From positions 2,285,190-2,349,189 of the forward strand of contig CM051459.1 of assembly GCA_028095005.1 (NCBI GenBank): a DNA stretch of 64,000 nucleotides, read 5' to 3'. How positions within the stretch are numbered: position 1 is the first letter of the stretch; each line of letters starts with the position of its first letter. Origin of the DNA: Rhynchospora pubera (Eukaryota > Streptophyta > Magnoliopsida > Poales > Cyperaceae). The notes beneath the pieces are model-generated. The model saw only the letters and a list, made by a program, of their open reading frames with translations. It did no database searches and was not told the origin of the DNA. A program made the translations under genes and the position numbers. Below are positions 25,871-37,934 of this stretch, one piece after another.

Positions 25871-26400
25871 GAGACGAAAGCTAGGATTGTCTTTTAAAAG
25901 CTCACTGGTAGGAGAAGAAAGGGGATACGAAGAGAGGAAGAGAATACGAAGCCGTATACGACCTGCGTTTTTCCTTTTTCTTTTCGATGGATTCTGAGAT
26001 CCAACCGTTCGTTTGGATCGGATGGCTGAGGTTGCGAGACGTCCACTGGATGGTTTTTATTAACCATCCAGAGGATACGACTCCATGTCTTATGTCGATG
26101 TCGATGCGTGGAGACTGGAGAGGAGAAAACACAGAAGAACCAAGCACATGACGGAGCCCGAATATTCTGTTTACACGTCTCCTCTCCGTCATCCGCATAA
26201 TCAATCGTCCCGCCCGGCTCTTCACATCCTATCATCATCACATCTTGCGCTTATTATGTATTTTGTAATAACTAATTTTTGTGCTTTTATGGAAATTATT
26301 TTTCCCAAAAATTAATTAATAAATAAATAAATAAAAATGAAATAAGGTAGACGATACTCGTATGATACCTATTCAAAAAGTTTTGACTTATATATATATA

Positions 26401-29400
26401 CTAGCAGCAGCGCCCACCCAATGTGTGGGCGGACTTTAATGTGTGAAAATATTATTTGACGAGAATATATTGTCTATTTTCAATATTTAAGGTCAATATT
26501 ATCTTGATCGGCGCTGAAGGCAGCAACATCATTCGCTGACTTAAATAGATAAAATCGATAAAAGTTGACATGTCAAAACGTATGCTTTGTAAGTATTGGC
26601 GAATATTATAACTTTCAAATGCTATTGCTTGCATCATATCATTTTTTATATGTTAAGTACATATTGGAGCTGACATTAATTTAAATACAGTGTTAAGGTA
26701 GGTATCAACTCCAAAGTTTAGAATTTATAACACAATAATATACATAAATTGACCAACTTCGTACATTAGAACTGAGATATAAACTGGATCCAATTTTTTT
26801 GTGTTATGGTGCTTAATTAATGGACAGTTTAGCCTCAATAAGTACCCCTCAACTAATCTTAAATATGCAAATACAATGCAAGTCAATAGAAGAGATAATA
26901 AAGCAATAAAAATAAAAACTAAAATATAGTCAAACTGATACCAGATAACCAAACCCCACAAAAATAGTTCCTCACGTCTTACCTAGCAGCTTTTTAAGCC
27001 AATTTAAAGCTACTACAAATGCCTTTATTTATTTATTATTATTATATTTTTTGGCTGAGCAATAAACCAAATTGAGGCTTTCGAAACGAAGAAATCTAGT
27101 TAAGATGTAAATTTGGATAAGTCAGGAAGGATGTCAACTGTAACTTGCTCATAAGCTTATCATTTCGGATCAAATACATTCCAATAAATATACAGCAGCT
27201 TTATCCTCTGTTTCAAATCATGCATCTTCGTTGAACAAAATAAAAAAGGAAAAGAATCCTCTCTTCAAAGGCTTGTACACCCATATACCGCACCAAAAGC
27301 AGCCATTGATCCAAGAGGAACAAAAAACATAGTAATTAATATTCTAGAATGCTACGAACAACAAACCCATCATAAAATAATAAAGATGATTAGCATCAGA
27401 TTAACAATTTATTCACAAGTTTTGTGCCGAAGCTGGTGAGGCAAGTTGCAAAGGCCCGGAAAGCTTAGAGCAATTCCTTGTAATCCATTGTGAAAATATC
27501 ATCTCTCACCTTTAGGAACTGCAGTAAGACTGTTTCCTTCTGATCAGTTGCTGAAATAAGATGGAAGTTCTTAACAAACGCAACAGCGACATGACCGTGA
27601 AAATTTAGGCACCAGCAATGTAGATGCTTCCACCAGCAACGCGCCTTATTCTTTAGCACCAGTTTAGGACCCACTACACTATTTGGATTTGATTTTAAGG
27701 ACACTGATTTCAACTCATTGGTACTGTCTTCTTCTCTGCTGGTTTGACGAGAGGTTTGTAGAGTGGAGTGAATATGCCTGGAGCTGCGAGACTTGAGGAG
27801 GTTAAATCTGTAGGAGATCTTCCCGACCTCAAAATTGCCAACATACGGGGTGGGGCTGATGCATGTGGACCCAAAACACTTGTAGGAAAAGTAGGACCCA
27901 CTTTGTGATGAAAGCAACTTCAAATCAATTCTGGTGGCTCACTGCCGTAGATTTTGGAGTCAATACCAAAGATCAGATCTGCAAGTCACACCAAAAAACC
28001 ATTGCATCATCATTACATTTGTGTTATTTTCTGTGTTTCTCTTCTTTTTTTTTCAGTTCTGGTCAAGGTAGGTATCGCATACGACATTATCAGCTACATA
28101 GTTAGCATGAAAAATAATGCAAAAAGTTGTTAATTCATAACAGAAGAAATTCAAGGTTTTCTTAAATGGAAGATACAGGATTAATGTTTGTGAAACTATG
28201 GATTAATCATTCTCCAAAATACAAGACAAATAAAAATGTTCATTGATCACAATCGAAAAAGGGGAAACTGCCAAGCCTCAACTAAAAAATTACTATCAAT
28301 CTTAGCATATTAAATAAGAGTACTGAAATCACCATACTGTGAAATCACCGGACCATCAACCCAAGACCGTGAACCACAAGTGCTATACCAAGAAACTTTT
28401 AGTGTATTTGAAACAATAGCAGTATGGTCAGACACCTATTCGTAAATCACCCCCTCTAATCCCACAAAACGATTAGAAGAACAACAAAAAGTAAGTACCC
28501 CCACCCATTCATTCCAATAAAAAAAGAAGAACCAACATAACAGTATAAGGAATAGCCAGTATGATAGCAGCTTGGGGTATATATATATTATGCCAATATC
28601 CTTGTGTTTTTCTGAAGAAATTCATGGTGCCTGAACATTGGCATCATCTCTAATTGTAATTTATAGAATACATAAGCAACATAATAAACTTATTACCCTG
28701 ATAGGAGGAGTGAATAAATTACAAGCACTCTAGCACTGAAATACTTTGCGACGGCCTTAATCAAGGTCTCCTGATAAATTTTAGAGCCTGCAAATGCATT
28801 TACGAACAAGTAAACATTCAATAAATACAACATAATAGTTCACATTTTTCACACAGAGGACATGACAATTACAAAGTTATTGGTTTTGATACATTTTTGG
28901 AAAGTTGGAAACTGAATTTTTATTGCATGAATAAGCCAATAAAAAGAAATCACATCTGCTGCTTTTGTGGATTACCACTGCCACTTTCAAACTCAAAACG
29001 ACAAGACCAAAAACAATATTAATGTGCAAGAGACTAATAGAACAAATTTATGGACACTTCCAAGTTTCATTGTTGACTATTGTATTTTTAGAATGATAAT
29101 GTCAAATATAATACCCACATCTAACATCATTCACATATAATATATATATCAATTTAGCCTCCTAAAATTTCTGACATAGGAACATTGACTTAACTAAAAT
29201 ATTGAATCAATAGAGAATAATAATAGTGAAAAATTAAATTGGAGATAAACATACCTGAACTTTCTTGCAGTTTACATCTGAAGCCACAAATCCAACTTTG
29301 GCAGTTACTGCAACTCAATAGGAAAAATTAGGAACAATACTAACCACATATTATAAAAACTCAAATAACAAATGTTGAAATAGTGATGAGTGATTAAAAC

Positions 29401-30538
29401 CTGAAATAAATAATGTGTTGGATGAAGGACCTGTTTACAATAGTAACTTGCTCTCCATAACCTTCCTTGGGACTCAGACTATATATTGAGGAGAAATTGA
29501 AGATAAAAAGAAATTAGTAGTAATAAATCAAGGAATTACGTAATAATAAATTGAGTCACTTTGTTCTGTCAAAGAAAATATACAAACCCATAGATAAATC
29601 AACGAAAAAAGGAATTAGAAGACTTAAGAGGTATTGCGAAAAAATGAGAATATAATAAAATTCAATTCAAACAATTTAGAAAGAGAGATGTTGTCAATCT
29701 TTATTTGTTTGAGTGAAATAAAAGACAAAATTGAGAAAATGGAGTGTAGTGAGCGGAAATGAAAGAGAAGATAAAGATATAAATGAGAGAAATGAGTACT
29801 TACCAGTAGGTATTATCCAGCCATTGATCGCAAACAAAAATTTCAGACCCGTCTTTTCTTTCACCTCCTCGGTATGTGCCATATATATATTCTTCAACAA
29901 CTGATCGCTACGACATATAAAAAGGAAAAGAGAGGGGGCGAAGGGGTGGAAGGAGAACATATGAATTTCGAAATCTAAATTGAAACGCTGCAAAATTCAA
30001 ATTTCAAAATCAGCACCAGGACGCTTCATCGGACGGCTCCCGTCTCTATCATTATGTCAGGTGGGCCCATTCGAACTGGGCCACTTTCATGTGGGGCCAT
30101 CTCCCTCTTCTGAACCTGAATTGGGGCACTTCCATGTGGGGCCCTCTCCTTTCATGTAGGACCGGGGGTGAGGTGGGGTTGGGTTCGGTGCATCAGAGGT
30201 TAAGAGGAGGGAAGCGGTGGGTTTAGGGGAAGGATTTGGTCCTGACACAGGATCTGGATTCTAGGGTTTACGGAGGGGACGGCTGCCTACGGGCTCTTTA
30301 CTTTCCCAAAAAAAGATTTTAAAAAGAGAGAAGCGCTAAAAATTGTGTGTTCCGATAAAACGTAGAGATAAAACACTCTTCGTTCTGCGACACAATCTGA
30401 GCCGCAAATCAAATTTCTGTTTTAACAATCAATGGTGTAGAATAAAAATTAAAAACAATCAATGGTGCAAATTATTCAGATCAAGATTGTATCCTGATAT
30501 GTTACATCCTTCCATTGGTGCTTTTAATATAGTAGAGA
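26401..30538 (-). mobile_element. Helitron copy 2, non-autonomous, with captured gene fragment
   Basis: On the minus strand it starts TCTCTACTATATTAA at 30538, preceded by A. It ends CTGCTGCTAG, with CTAG at 26401-26404 followed by T. The subterminal hairpin at 26411-26431 has a perfect 7-bp stem (CGCCCAC/GTGGGCG). Its sequence is near-identical by eye to copy 1 along the shared parts, but the flanks differ outside both ends, so this is transposition and not a segmental duplication. It lacks the nested hairpin elements and the LTR of copy 1, and keeps 28563-29140, part of which is deleted in copy 1. It sits about 1.4 kb upstream of the VTC1 start codon. No Rep/helicase gene is present. Confidence 0.9.
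27411..27978 (-). pseudogene. TUBBY-like protein gene fragment (copy 2), inside Helitron
   Basis: Same fragment as at 5625-6190. Here the frame is open for 152 codons from 27923 down to the TAA at 27465-27467, because the Trp codon mutated in copy 1 is intact (27630-27632). The tubby C-terminal motif continues after that stop as AFRAFATCLTSFGTKL, so the TAA lies inside the conserved end of the domain and is shared by both copies. The upstream exon start at 27978, after CTTGCAG, and the frame change before the long open frame are also shared. The damage therefore predates the split of the two Helitron copies. Confidence 0.8.
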
Positions 30539-30578
30539 TAATACGATCACTCATGTGCATTTCCTCCGGTATCTATAC

Positions 30579-32007
30579 TGTTGTTTCAAACAATATTTCA
30601 CTCAGTTTGTCGATTTGCAAAACAACTTTCTCTACTAATTTCCTCCCTCAAGTGTATTTTCTTAGTGCAACAAGATGGACAAGATGGCAAAATCAGAGAT
30701 AACAAGTGTACAAGAGCTATTCAAAACTGTTGAAAACCTTTAGGAAGTCTAGAATTCTTTTGGTTGTAATCTCTAAATAATCTTCTTATTTTTCTAAGCA
30801 AAATGCTCAAATTTCATTTGAAACGTTGTATAACGCTACATAAGGTTGTGTAACGCTTGCTGAAACGTTACACAACCCTTAGTAGGGTTGTACAACATTA
30901 CATAGCACCTTTCTTTGGTCTTCTCTGCTAAATCAGCCTCAATGTGTTATACAACACTTTTTTCAGTTGTGTAACGTTATTGACAAAGGTTGTATAACGC
31001 TTGGTAGGATTGCACAATGTTTCCTTCTGTTTCTGTTGTCAACTCCTCAAACAAAACGTTGTGTAACGCTACCAAACGTTGTACAACGTTACAAAAAGCA
31101 AACGTTACAAAACGCAAGTTCAGATTTTTATAACGTTTGGTGTTTTGGCCAAATTAAGGTCGCTCTGTCATACGTCTTGTAACGTTACAAAACGTCACAC
31201 AACGTTTAGTTTTAGAAGCGTCGCATAATGCTAGATAGGGTTGTGCAACGTTTCTGACAACCTTTTTTTTACTATTAAACTTTCCTGTTCCAAACGTTAC
31301 ACAACCTTATGAAGGGTTGTGTAACGCTTCTCACAACCTTCAACAGATATGTCGGATTGTGTTTTATTTAACGGATACTTTTATGTGTTGTGTAACGCTT
31401 GGAAACGTTACATAACGTTTCGCTAGTATTTTGACTGGTTTGGAGCTCTTGGCACCCTCTATAAATATCAGACCCCTTTGGGCTATTTTGACTGATTAAA
31501 AACCTTGCTAAATACCCTCTTTTGAGCTCTAAAGACCTGAGACTATTCTCTCTTGAACTTTGAGCATTTCTTAGCTAAATACTTGAGATTAGTATGCCTA
31601 AATCAAACCCAATAGAGCTTTGTTGCCATAAATTGAGAGATTTGATTTAGAGTCTCATTCTTTGAGTGCATTGCTTGATTAGTTAGAGGTAAGGCCGATC
31701 CATCTCGAGTTTCTTGTGACGAGGTGATTCGGTTCGAAGTTGTAGTTCCGTTCGTGCGGAATTGAACAGAGCACGTTTTTTTCGTGGTTGCGAAACTTCC
31801 GGAGACGTACGACTAAAGCTAGACTAATCTAGCGGGTCATATCGCGTGTCTTTCTTTCTTTCTTCTCTTTATTTACTTACATTGCGAATTGCTCGTGTGT
31901 TATTTGGATTAGACCATATTTAAATTGAACAAAAAATTGACCATGCTGATTTATGAATCCAAAAATAGACCTATTCACCTCCTTTAGGCCTTTAATTAAG
32001 GGCAACA
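30579..32007 (+). mobile_element. Solo LTR, Sirevirus-like Ty1-copia (1429 bp)
   Basis: It begins TGTTGTTTCAAAC and ends GGGCAACA, flanked by the 5-bp target duplication TATAC (30574-30578 and 32008-32012). A TATA box (CTATAAATA) is near 31460. The 3' part (TTCACCTCCTTTAGGCC before the end) resembles the ends of Sirevirus/Maximus LTRs. No primer-binding site or internal region follows, so it is a solo LTR. It landed 36 bp beyond the 5' end of Helitron copy 2. Confidence 0.85.
30818..31425. repeat. Cluster of AACGTTGTGTAACG-type motifs in the LTR U3
   Basis: More than a dozen direct and inverted variants of AACGTTGTGTAACGCTT and GTTACACAACC lie upstream of the LTR TATA box. Many pair as short palindromes, for example AACGTTGTACAACGTT near 31076. 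Sirevirus LTRs are known for dense short repeated motifs in this position. This supports the family call and suggests protein-binding sites. Confidence 0.8.
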
Positions 32008-32681
32008 TATACTTCAAACTTTAAAGGTGTCAAAGGCCGCAGAGTTCATACTTCATATCATATATATGGAGTCCATAAATTTACCAGTATCCAGGATCCC
32101 AGATTAAATATTAATAGCCAGGTAACAAACTGGGGACAAACAACTAGCTCCTCCGTTAATGCAGCCACGGAAATGTTGACTTGGTCATATGCCTGACGTT
32201 GCTTTCATTTTTATTTTCTCTTTTGTTTAATAAATATTTTAAATAAATGGCTATGCAAACAACTTTAAATAAGATAAAATGCAACACAGCAAAAGCGACA
32301 CAACTTTAAATAATTGGAAGTACAATCTTTAAATATGTAACACAGCTTTTAAGTTCTATAATTACATAACAAAACTTATGAGGATTTTTTTAGTCCCTTG
32401 CTTAGAAATTAGAATAGCAGTTCGAAATACAGAGTCGATTGATGTAAATCGCCGTGTTACATAACTGTGATCAGGACGATTCAAACAATTTATTAATGAG
32501 TCAATTTGTACGAATACGGACAACTGCATCTGCATGCAGTTGGTGTGCAAATATTCAATATTTAACATTCGTCTGACCCTTGAATAGTTTAATTAAGAAG
32601 CTGGATCAATAGTTTATGCTTTAATTAACTAAAAGTTTCTTTGAAGCTCACTAAATTATGAGTATATTGAAACTATATTAA

Positions 32682-32778
32682 CTAGCTATTGCATCGCGCT
32701 TCGCGCGATGTAAGATCAATCTAATTTGATTATATTGTTAAGCGCGATGCAAGATCAATCTAATTTGATTATATTGTT
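32682..32778 (-). mobile_element. 3' end of a third, unrelated Helitron
   Basis: On the minus strand the sequence is hairpin CATCGCGC-GAA-GCGCGATG (32710-32692), then CAATAG, then CTAG (32685-32682), then T. This is the standard Helitron 3' terminus. A 37-bp unit starting GCGCGATG is tandemly duplicated at 32703-32739 and 32742-32778. A possible 5' start (A/TCTCTCTATTACC) exists near 33114, giving an element of about 430 bp, but this is weak. No coding content is seen. Confidence 0.6.
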
Positions 32779-34310
32779 TGGTTTAGTGTATTCATTGTTT
32801 GTTAATAGTACATTCAACATCAATTATGAGCCGATTTTTATTGTTTGCCAAGTAGGTAAATTGAGAAAGAGAATAGGTGGACTCTGAGGATTTTACTATC
32901 ATGCAATTTTTGATAAATCAATTTAAACTGACATCACATGCATTGAAATGTAAATGGTTTTATCGAGTGAGATGATTTGGTACAAAGGGCATAAATAATA
33001 ATTATATGAAATTGATTTGTTAATTAGCTGTTTCAAAGAGGATACAACAAAATATATATCAAATAGATTACACAGTAATCGGATTGCACAAATTTAATAG
33101 GTAATAGAGAGATAGATAAGCTTCTAAGCATATGAAACTAAATAAGCTAATTATGAAAAAGCAAAGGCAACGACATTACAATTTTATGAAAGTAAAAAAT
33201 ATTATTTTAAATAAATTAACTTGATTTAGCAAATGAAAAGGTCAGTCCATTGATCCATGAAAGAGGGATTTTAAGAAAAGGAAATGCTATTATTAACTTA
33301 ATAGCAGTAAATTTGTTTATGTAGATTTCCTGTGGCGACACGACAGTAAACACTAAAACTATTTAACCTCACGAAGATAGTCATGTGCATATGCAGAAAC
33401 TTGAAGCACACCTCAGATTACAATAAATTAATAAGAAAAGATTTTTGATAAATTGAAAAGGAAATGAAAATTACTAATATCAAGCCCACTCAAACACAAA
33501 CCATCAATGTTCTATTCTCACTAATTTGTGCGCACTCAATCATGTAGTTAATTATTCCTCAACAACAATCATTCTTTATAATAATAACTGTCTCGCACTT
33601 TTTCAGTCCAACCACGGAAGATCAGATAGTCCTCTATGGGGCGAAGAAAATGCAGATCAGATACCCCTTGAGTCCCCTAGAATTCGAACACCACTACCCG
33701 TTTTACGAACGAAAGATAGCAATGCGACCCTAGGGACCTCAAGAGTTGATTGTTTGTGTGTAGGTCCTTTCCTTCCAACAGGCGCAAGCCCCTGCTGTTA
33801 ATTACCTCCGATCTGAGTCCAAGTTGGGAATCAGACAAGAGCACCTCTAGATCGGGAATAATCAAGTGATTAGGCATTAAAAACAATCGGAGTCAGTTTT
33901 ATTTTATTTTATGACTAGCGTTTAGTAGGGTCTAAATGAAAGCAATACAAAATAGTTAAAAATTAAAATAGTGCAATGGAAACATTCAATATCAAACATG
34001 AACAATGCGAATTATCGCACTAGGTCAGGTTCTTTGGCCACAGTTTTGAGACACTTTGGGTCATTTTGGGTTGACTTTACTTTGCCGGGTTGGGCTTGGT
34101 GCCGTCACTCAGATTTTTGAGCTTGATACTAGGAAATTTGGGTATCCTAGATCAGTCCTCAATCATTCGGAGATTTAGAGATTTTTGAGGTTTTCGTTCA
34201 AGTCTCGAGTACAGATGCACTATGCCTCCTCTTGACAATAACTCTTGTGTTGCCGTCGGTTGACTTTTCCTCTAGTCGCCTAGTCGACGGATTTTGACTT
34301 TTGAGTTTTG
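32779..34310. other. Unassigned AT-rich DNA
   Basis: No gene recognised. 33600-33860 is more GC-rich and may be an old repeat fragment; it gives no coherent protein match by eye. Confidence 0.4.
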
Positions 34311-34314
34311 AATT

Positions 34315-34560
34315 TTTAGTTTGAATTCTTGAGTTTTGCTCTTGGAATTTGGACTTTTAAATTTGCACTTTTAAATTGCCTTTTGGAATTTAAACTTCTG
34401 AGTTTGGACTTTGGACTTTTGAGTTCGCGCTTTAAAGTTCACACTTTTAAGTTTAGACTTTTGAATTCAGACTTTTGGGTTTGCATTTTTCAGTTTGTAC
34501 CTTCTTTTTATTTTGGAATTTTTAAATTTGGACCTTTAAACTTGCACTTTTGAAGTTTCA
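34315..34560. repeat. Degenerate short tandem repeat, TTTGGACTTTTGA type
   Basis: Units such as GAGTTTGGACTTT, TTTGCACTTTTAAATT and TTTAGACTTTTGAATTC recur about every 14-30 bp over roughly 245 bp. Reading frames through it are only a consequence of the periodicity. Confidence 0.75.
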
Positions 34561-36989
34561 TTTTGAATTTATAGATTTTTTTCTTATCTTTATTGTGATA
34601 TTTTTATTTGCAGATCATAGTGTTTGATTGTACCTGTTGTCTAGAATATTTTTTGTCCTACTGTCAAGAACATAAAATGTTCAAAAGATTCTATTCAATA
34701 TCCTTAAGGAACTTAATTTTTTATTTAACCATGTAAATTTATTATTTTCCATTACGGCCATTCTTTTAGACTTTAATTTTAAAATATTTTATGCTTTAGT
34801 GTTTTGGCATGACATGATATATCAAAATATTCCTCATATTTTTCTTGACATTTTGATATTTTATGAGAATTTTTCTAATAATCTAGCTATTTTTAATGTA
34901 TTTTTTAAAGTTTCCTGCGTCGCAGAATTTTATGATTGGTTGTGATTTGCTGTTTTGCTGTTATGTTCGTCAGGGACTCGCTACAGGATGAACGCCACAG
35001 AAGATCAGTGAGGGGCGCTGAGGGTTTAGGCCGACTGAGTCAGTTGGTTCACGCCCGTGACTATGCGCCAAGCGAGTCAGGGTTGGGTTCGGATTCGACT
35101 ATGGATTTCACATGTCGGTGTTATTTGCCGAGTGCACCACGCCTATGCAACGTCATTTCTTTTTTCAATCCGTCTCCCTCCCTTCGCTGGTCTGATGCCC
35201 TCTCGTTTCACTGGAGGCCTCCATTGGCGACACCAGTAGGAGCTTCCGGCGGTTGTGGCGACTGCAACTAGGTTTCGAAGGGTCACGGTGGTCCACTGGT
35301 GTCGTCTCTGCTGTCCGTTGAAATCGCGTTTGACGATTTGGGGCGTTCCGGCTGCTGGTTTTACTTGGTCTGCAACAACGGCGGAGAGCGACTGATTGAC
35401 GGAACTTGGTGAGGAATTTGACTTTGCAAAGGAATCGTGGAGCCTCTCGAGAGCATCATGGAGTCACCTGTATCTTCAATTTTATGTCGCATTTCCCAAT
35501 TTTGAGATAGTGTGCTTTGACTTCGCCTTTGGTCTGATAGACTTTGAGAATGAAGTTTGGTTTCATGTGTCAATTGCTCTGTAGCTTGATGCTCAAACAA
35601 CATACACTCCTCTTTTTTTTTACTTTCCATTCACATTTTTGGCATACCATCTTGGACAATGTGACCTATGTTTAGATACAGGACCCCTGGCTTTTTCTTT
35701 TATCCCCATCTTATTTACTAGACGTGTACAGTTTGAACTTTGAGAATTAGGCCATGACCACAACATTTACTTGTTCAAACCATTGAGATGAAACCTAAAC
35801 TGGTGATGTTGTTCTTGCTAATATTCATCAGTGACATACATACAGGACCAACTGGTTCACTTTAGCCCTTTACATCATTTTATTTTTCAACACATATCTA
35901 ATTTCCTTTTGACCATCATTACTCGACATATTTCAGCGCTCACAGAATTAAGTAACTTTATGCAGTTCAGTTTGTATTTGGGAACCATTTACTTTCATAT
36001 GCTGATCCATGCTAAGGTCAACTTCCTTTCCTTTTTCTTGGTCATTCATGCAGGTACAATTCCACATACACACTGGACCTGACATTTGGTTACTTCATGA
36101 CAAAACAGACCTGAGTATAACCTTGAATAGTTATTAATGCTAAAGGACTTGGACTCAACTCATCAGCCCCTTAACTTGGAGAATGCAAGTTTACACACAC
36201 ATTTTTCTTTAGGACATGCTAATCATAAAACAAAGAGATATAACAGTGAGGAAAACTTTAAAACTTACTAACTTCATTTTTAAACTCATTTGCTATATCT
36301 AAACACCAACATCATTATGCCATTATTACTATATAATTTTCATATGACCCTAGGACTTTCCCTAATGATGCCATTCTTCTAAACTCACACTACTTATTAA
36401 ATATGACAGAAATCTTTGTTCTAAGGACAGGAATTCCAACTTCAAATTTATTCCTAAACAGAAATGAAGGAAAGGACAGTTTATCACATATTTTACTTGG
36501 GGGGGGTGACACAACTCGATATGCATATTCCTTAAAAGACATGACTCCTATCTGCATTTTTAAAATGTATTTTGACATCTACCTTTATGTGGACTTGACT
36601 TCTTCATCTTTTTGACAGAATAACTTTATTCCAACTCTAAACTTATCCATTTTACTATGACATGAGTTTAATCTACTGGACCTTGATCATGACAAAATCA
36701 ACAAACCATAATGACGACTATGACATATGCTGAACAAAACTGAAAATCAGAAGCTAACACAATATCCATGGAGGTGGAATCTAGGTCACACTCTCCATAG
36801 AACCAGCAACCTCTAATCACATACTGACAGTAAGAAACTTATGTTAATACAAGCTACTCCTATATGCATGACTCAACTTTCTACTATGTTTATTCTATTA
36901 TGTTTTTATCAAGTTCAGCTTCTCATATTATTTAGTTTGTACATGACAGTTAAGGCAACTAACACATATTGGAACATAACCAAAGTCAT
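34561..36989. other. Unassigned stretch, no gene seen
   Basis: 34930-35420 is relatively GC-rich and could be an old LTR or gene edge. The rest is AT-rich without convincing coding sequence or terminal repeats. Confidence 0.35.
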
Positions 36990-37124
36990 GAGTGTGCGCT
37001 CTCTGGCAAGCACCCCCCATGCCTAAGGCCATGCTCTGTGATATAACTTCATTTTAGTCACTTTTAAAGTATTACAGAACTCATCGACACTTGCGAGTGT
37101 GCGCTCTCAGGCAAGCACCCCTCA
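36990..37124. repeat. Two direct copies of a GAGTGTGCGCTCTC motif
   Basis: GAGTGTGCGCTCTCTGGCAA at 36990 and GAGTGTGCGCTCTCAGGCAA at 37095 are near-identical copies of about 30 bp, 105 bp apart, both followed by AGCACCCC. Function unknown. Confidence 0.7.
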
Positions 37125-37186
37125 CTCATGCCTCTGAGCCCCAAAACAGTGTTGACAAGTGATCTAAGGACTCTTCTAGAAACTAG

Positions 37187-37929
37187 TGTTTAGCTGCAAC
37201 AGAAACAAGCAAAAACAAGGAAACAAACAAGACCAGAAAGGAAGAAAAGAAGAGAGAAAAGGAAATTTCTTTTATTCATCAACAAAAGAACAGTACAATT
37301 GTTTTTCTTCTTACCTTTTCTACAAAATCCTTTTTTTTCTTACAAGCCTTTTCCTAAAATGATTTTGGCAGCACCTTAGTGTGTTTCTCCAAAGTGCCGC
37401 CTTGATTTCTTCAACTTCTGCTTCTTTTATAGGCTCAGCTTAGGGTTTCCATCCTCATCCAGCTTGACACATGGCAGTTTCTCAATTTCCTGAACTTTGA
37501 TTGATGGCTATGATGAAGAGTTGGTGAGCCGACCTACTTTTTGCATCCTTGTCTCACTTCCCTTCTTTACTGCTCAATTCACCTTCCAATGGTTTTTTTG
37601 ACATATGGCTTTCATGCCCACCAAGCATGGGAGGTGGCATGTTGATTTGGACTTGTGTTTCTCACTTATGCCATGTTGGCTGCCGAGTTCACAGTGGATT
37701 TCGATTGCATCTCCTTTGGGTTTCGTGGCATCAATTCCATTTACTAATTGTTACATATGGATGTTTTTGAGGTGTAGTGGCAGCATATCATTGGTTTAAT
37801 TAGTCTGGCATGTGGGGCCATATGCCATTTGGCAGTTTGAGTGAGAAGAAGTATGCTTGCTGTTGTTGTTTTACCATCTCAATCCTTTGGCGCCAACATT
37901 CTTCAATTGGTGTATTTGGTGATTCAGCA
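37187..37929 (-). mobile_element. Probable solo LTR (743 bp), minus strand
   Basis: On the minus strand it starts TGCTGAATCACC and ends GCAGCTAAACA. It is flanked by ACTAG on both sides (37182-37186 and 37930-37934). A minus-strand TATA box (CCTATAAAAG) is at about 37425-37433 and AATAAAAG at about 37270. That order fits U3-R-U5. The ends match only as TG/CA and I chose this pair among several possible ones, so the borders are tentative. Confidence 0.5.
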
Positions 37930-37934
37930 ACTAG

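Noticed and set aside
25894..26241. Two overlapping minus-strand frames of 107 and 115 codons upstream of VTC1
   Set aside because: They lie next to a GA-rich leader, have no motif and compete with each other in different frames.
4617..30538. Simple segmental duplication of about 4-6 kb
   Set aside because: Both copies end exactly at Helitron termini with different flanks, so transposition explains them better.
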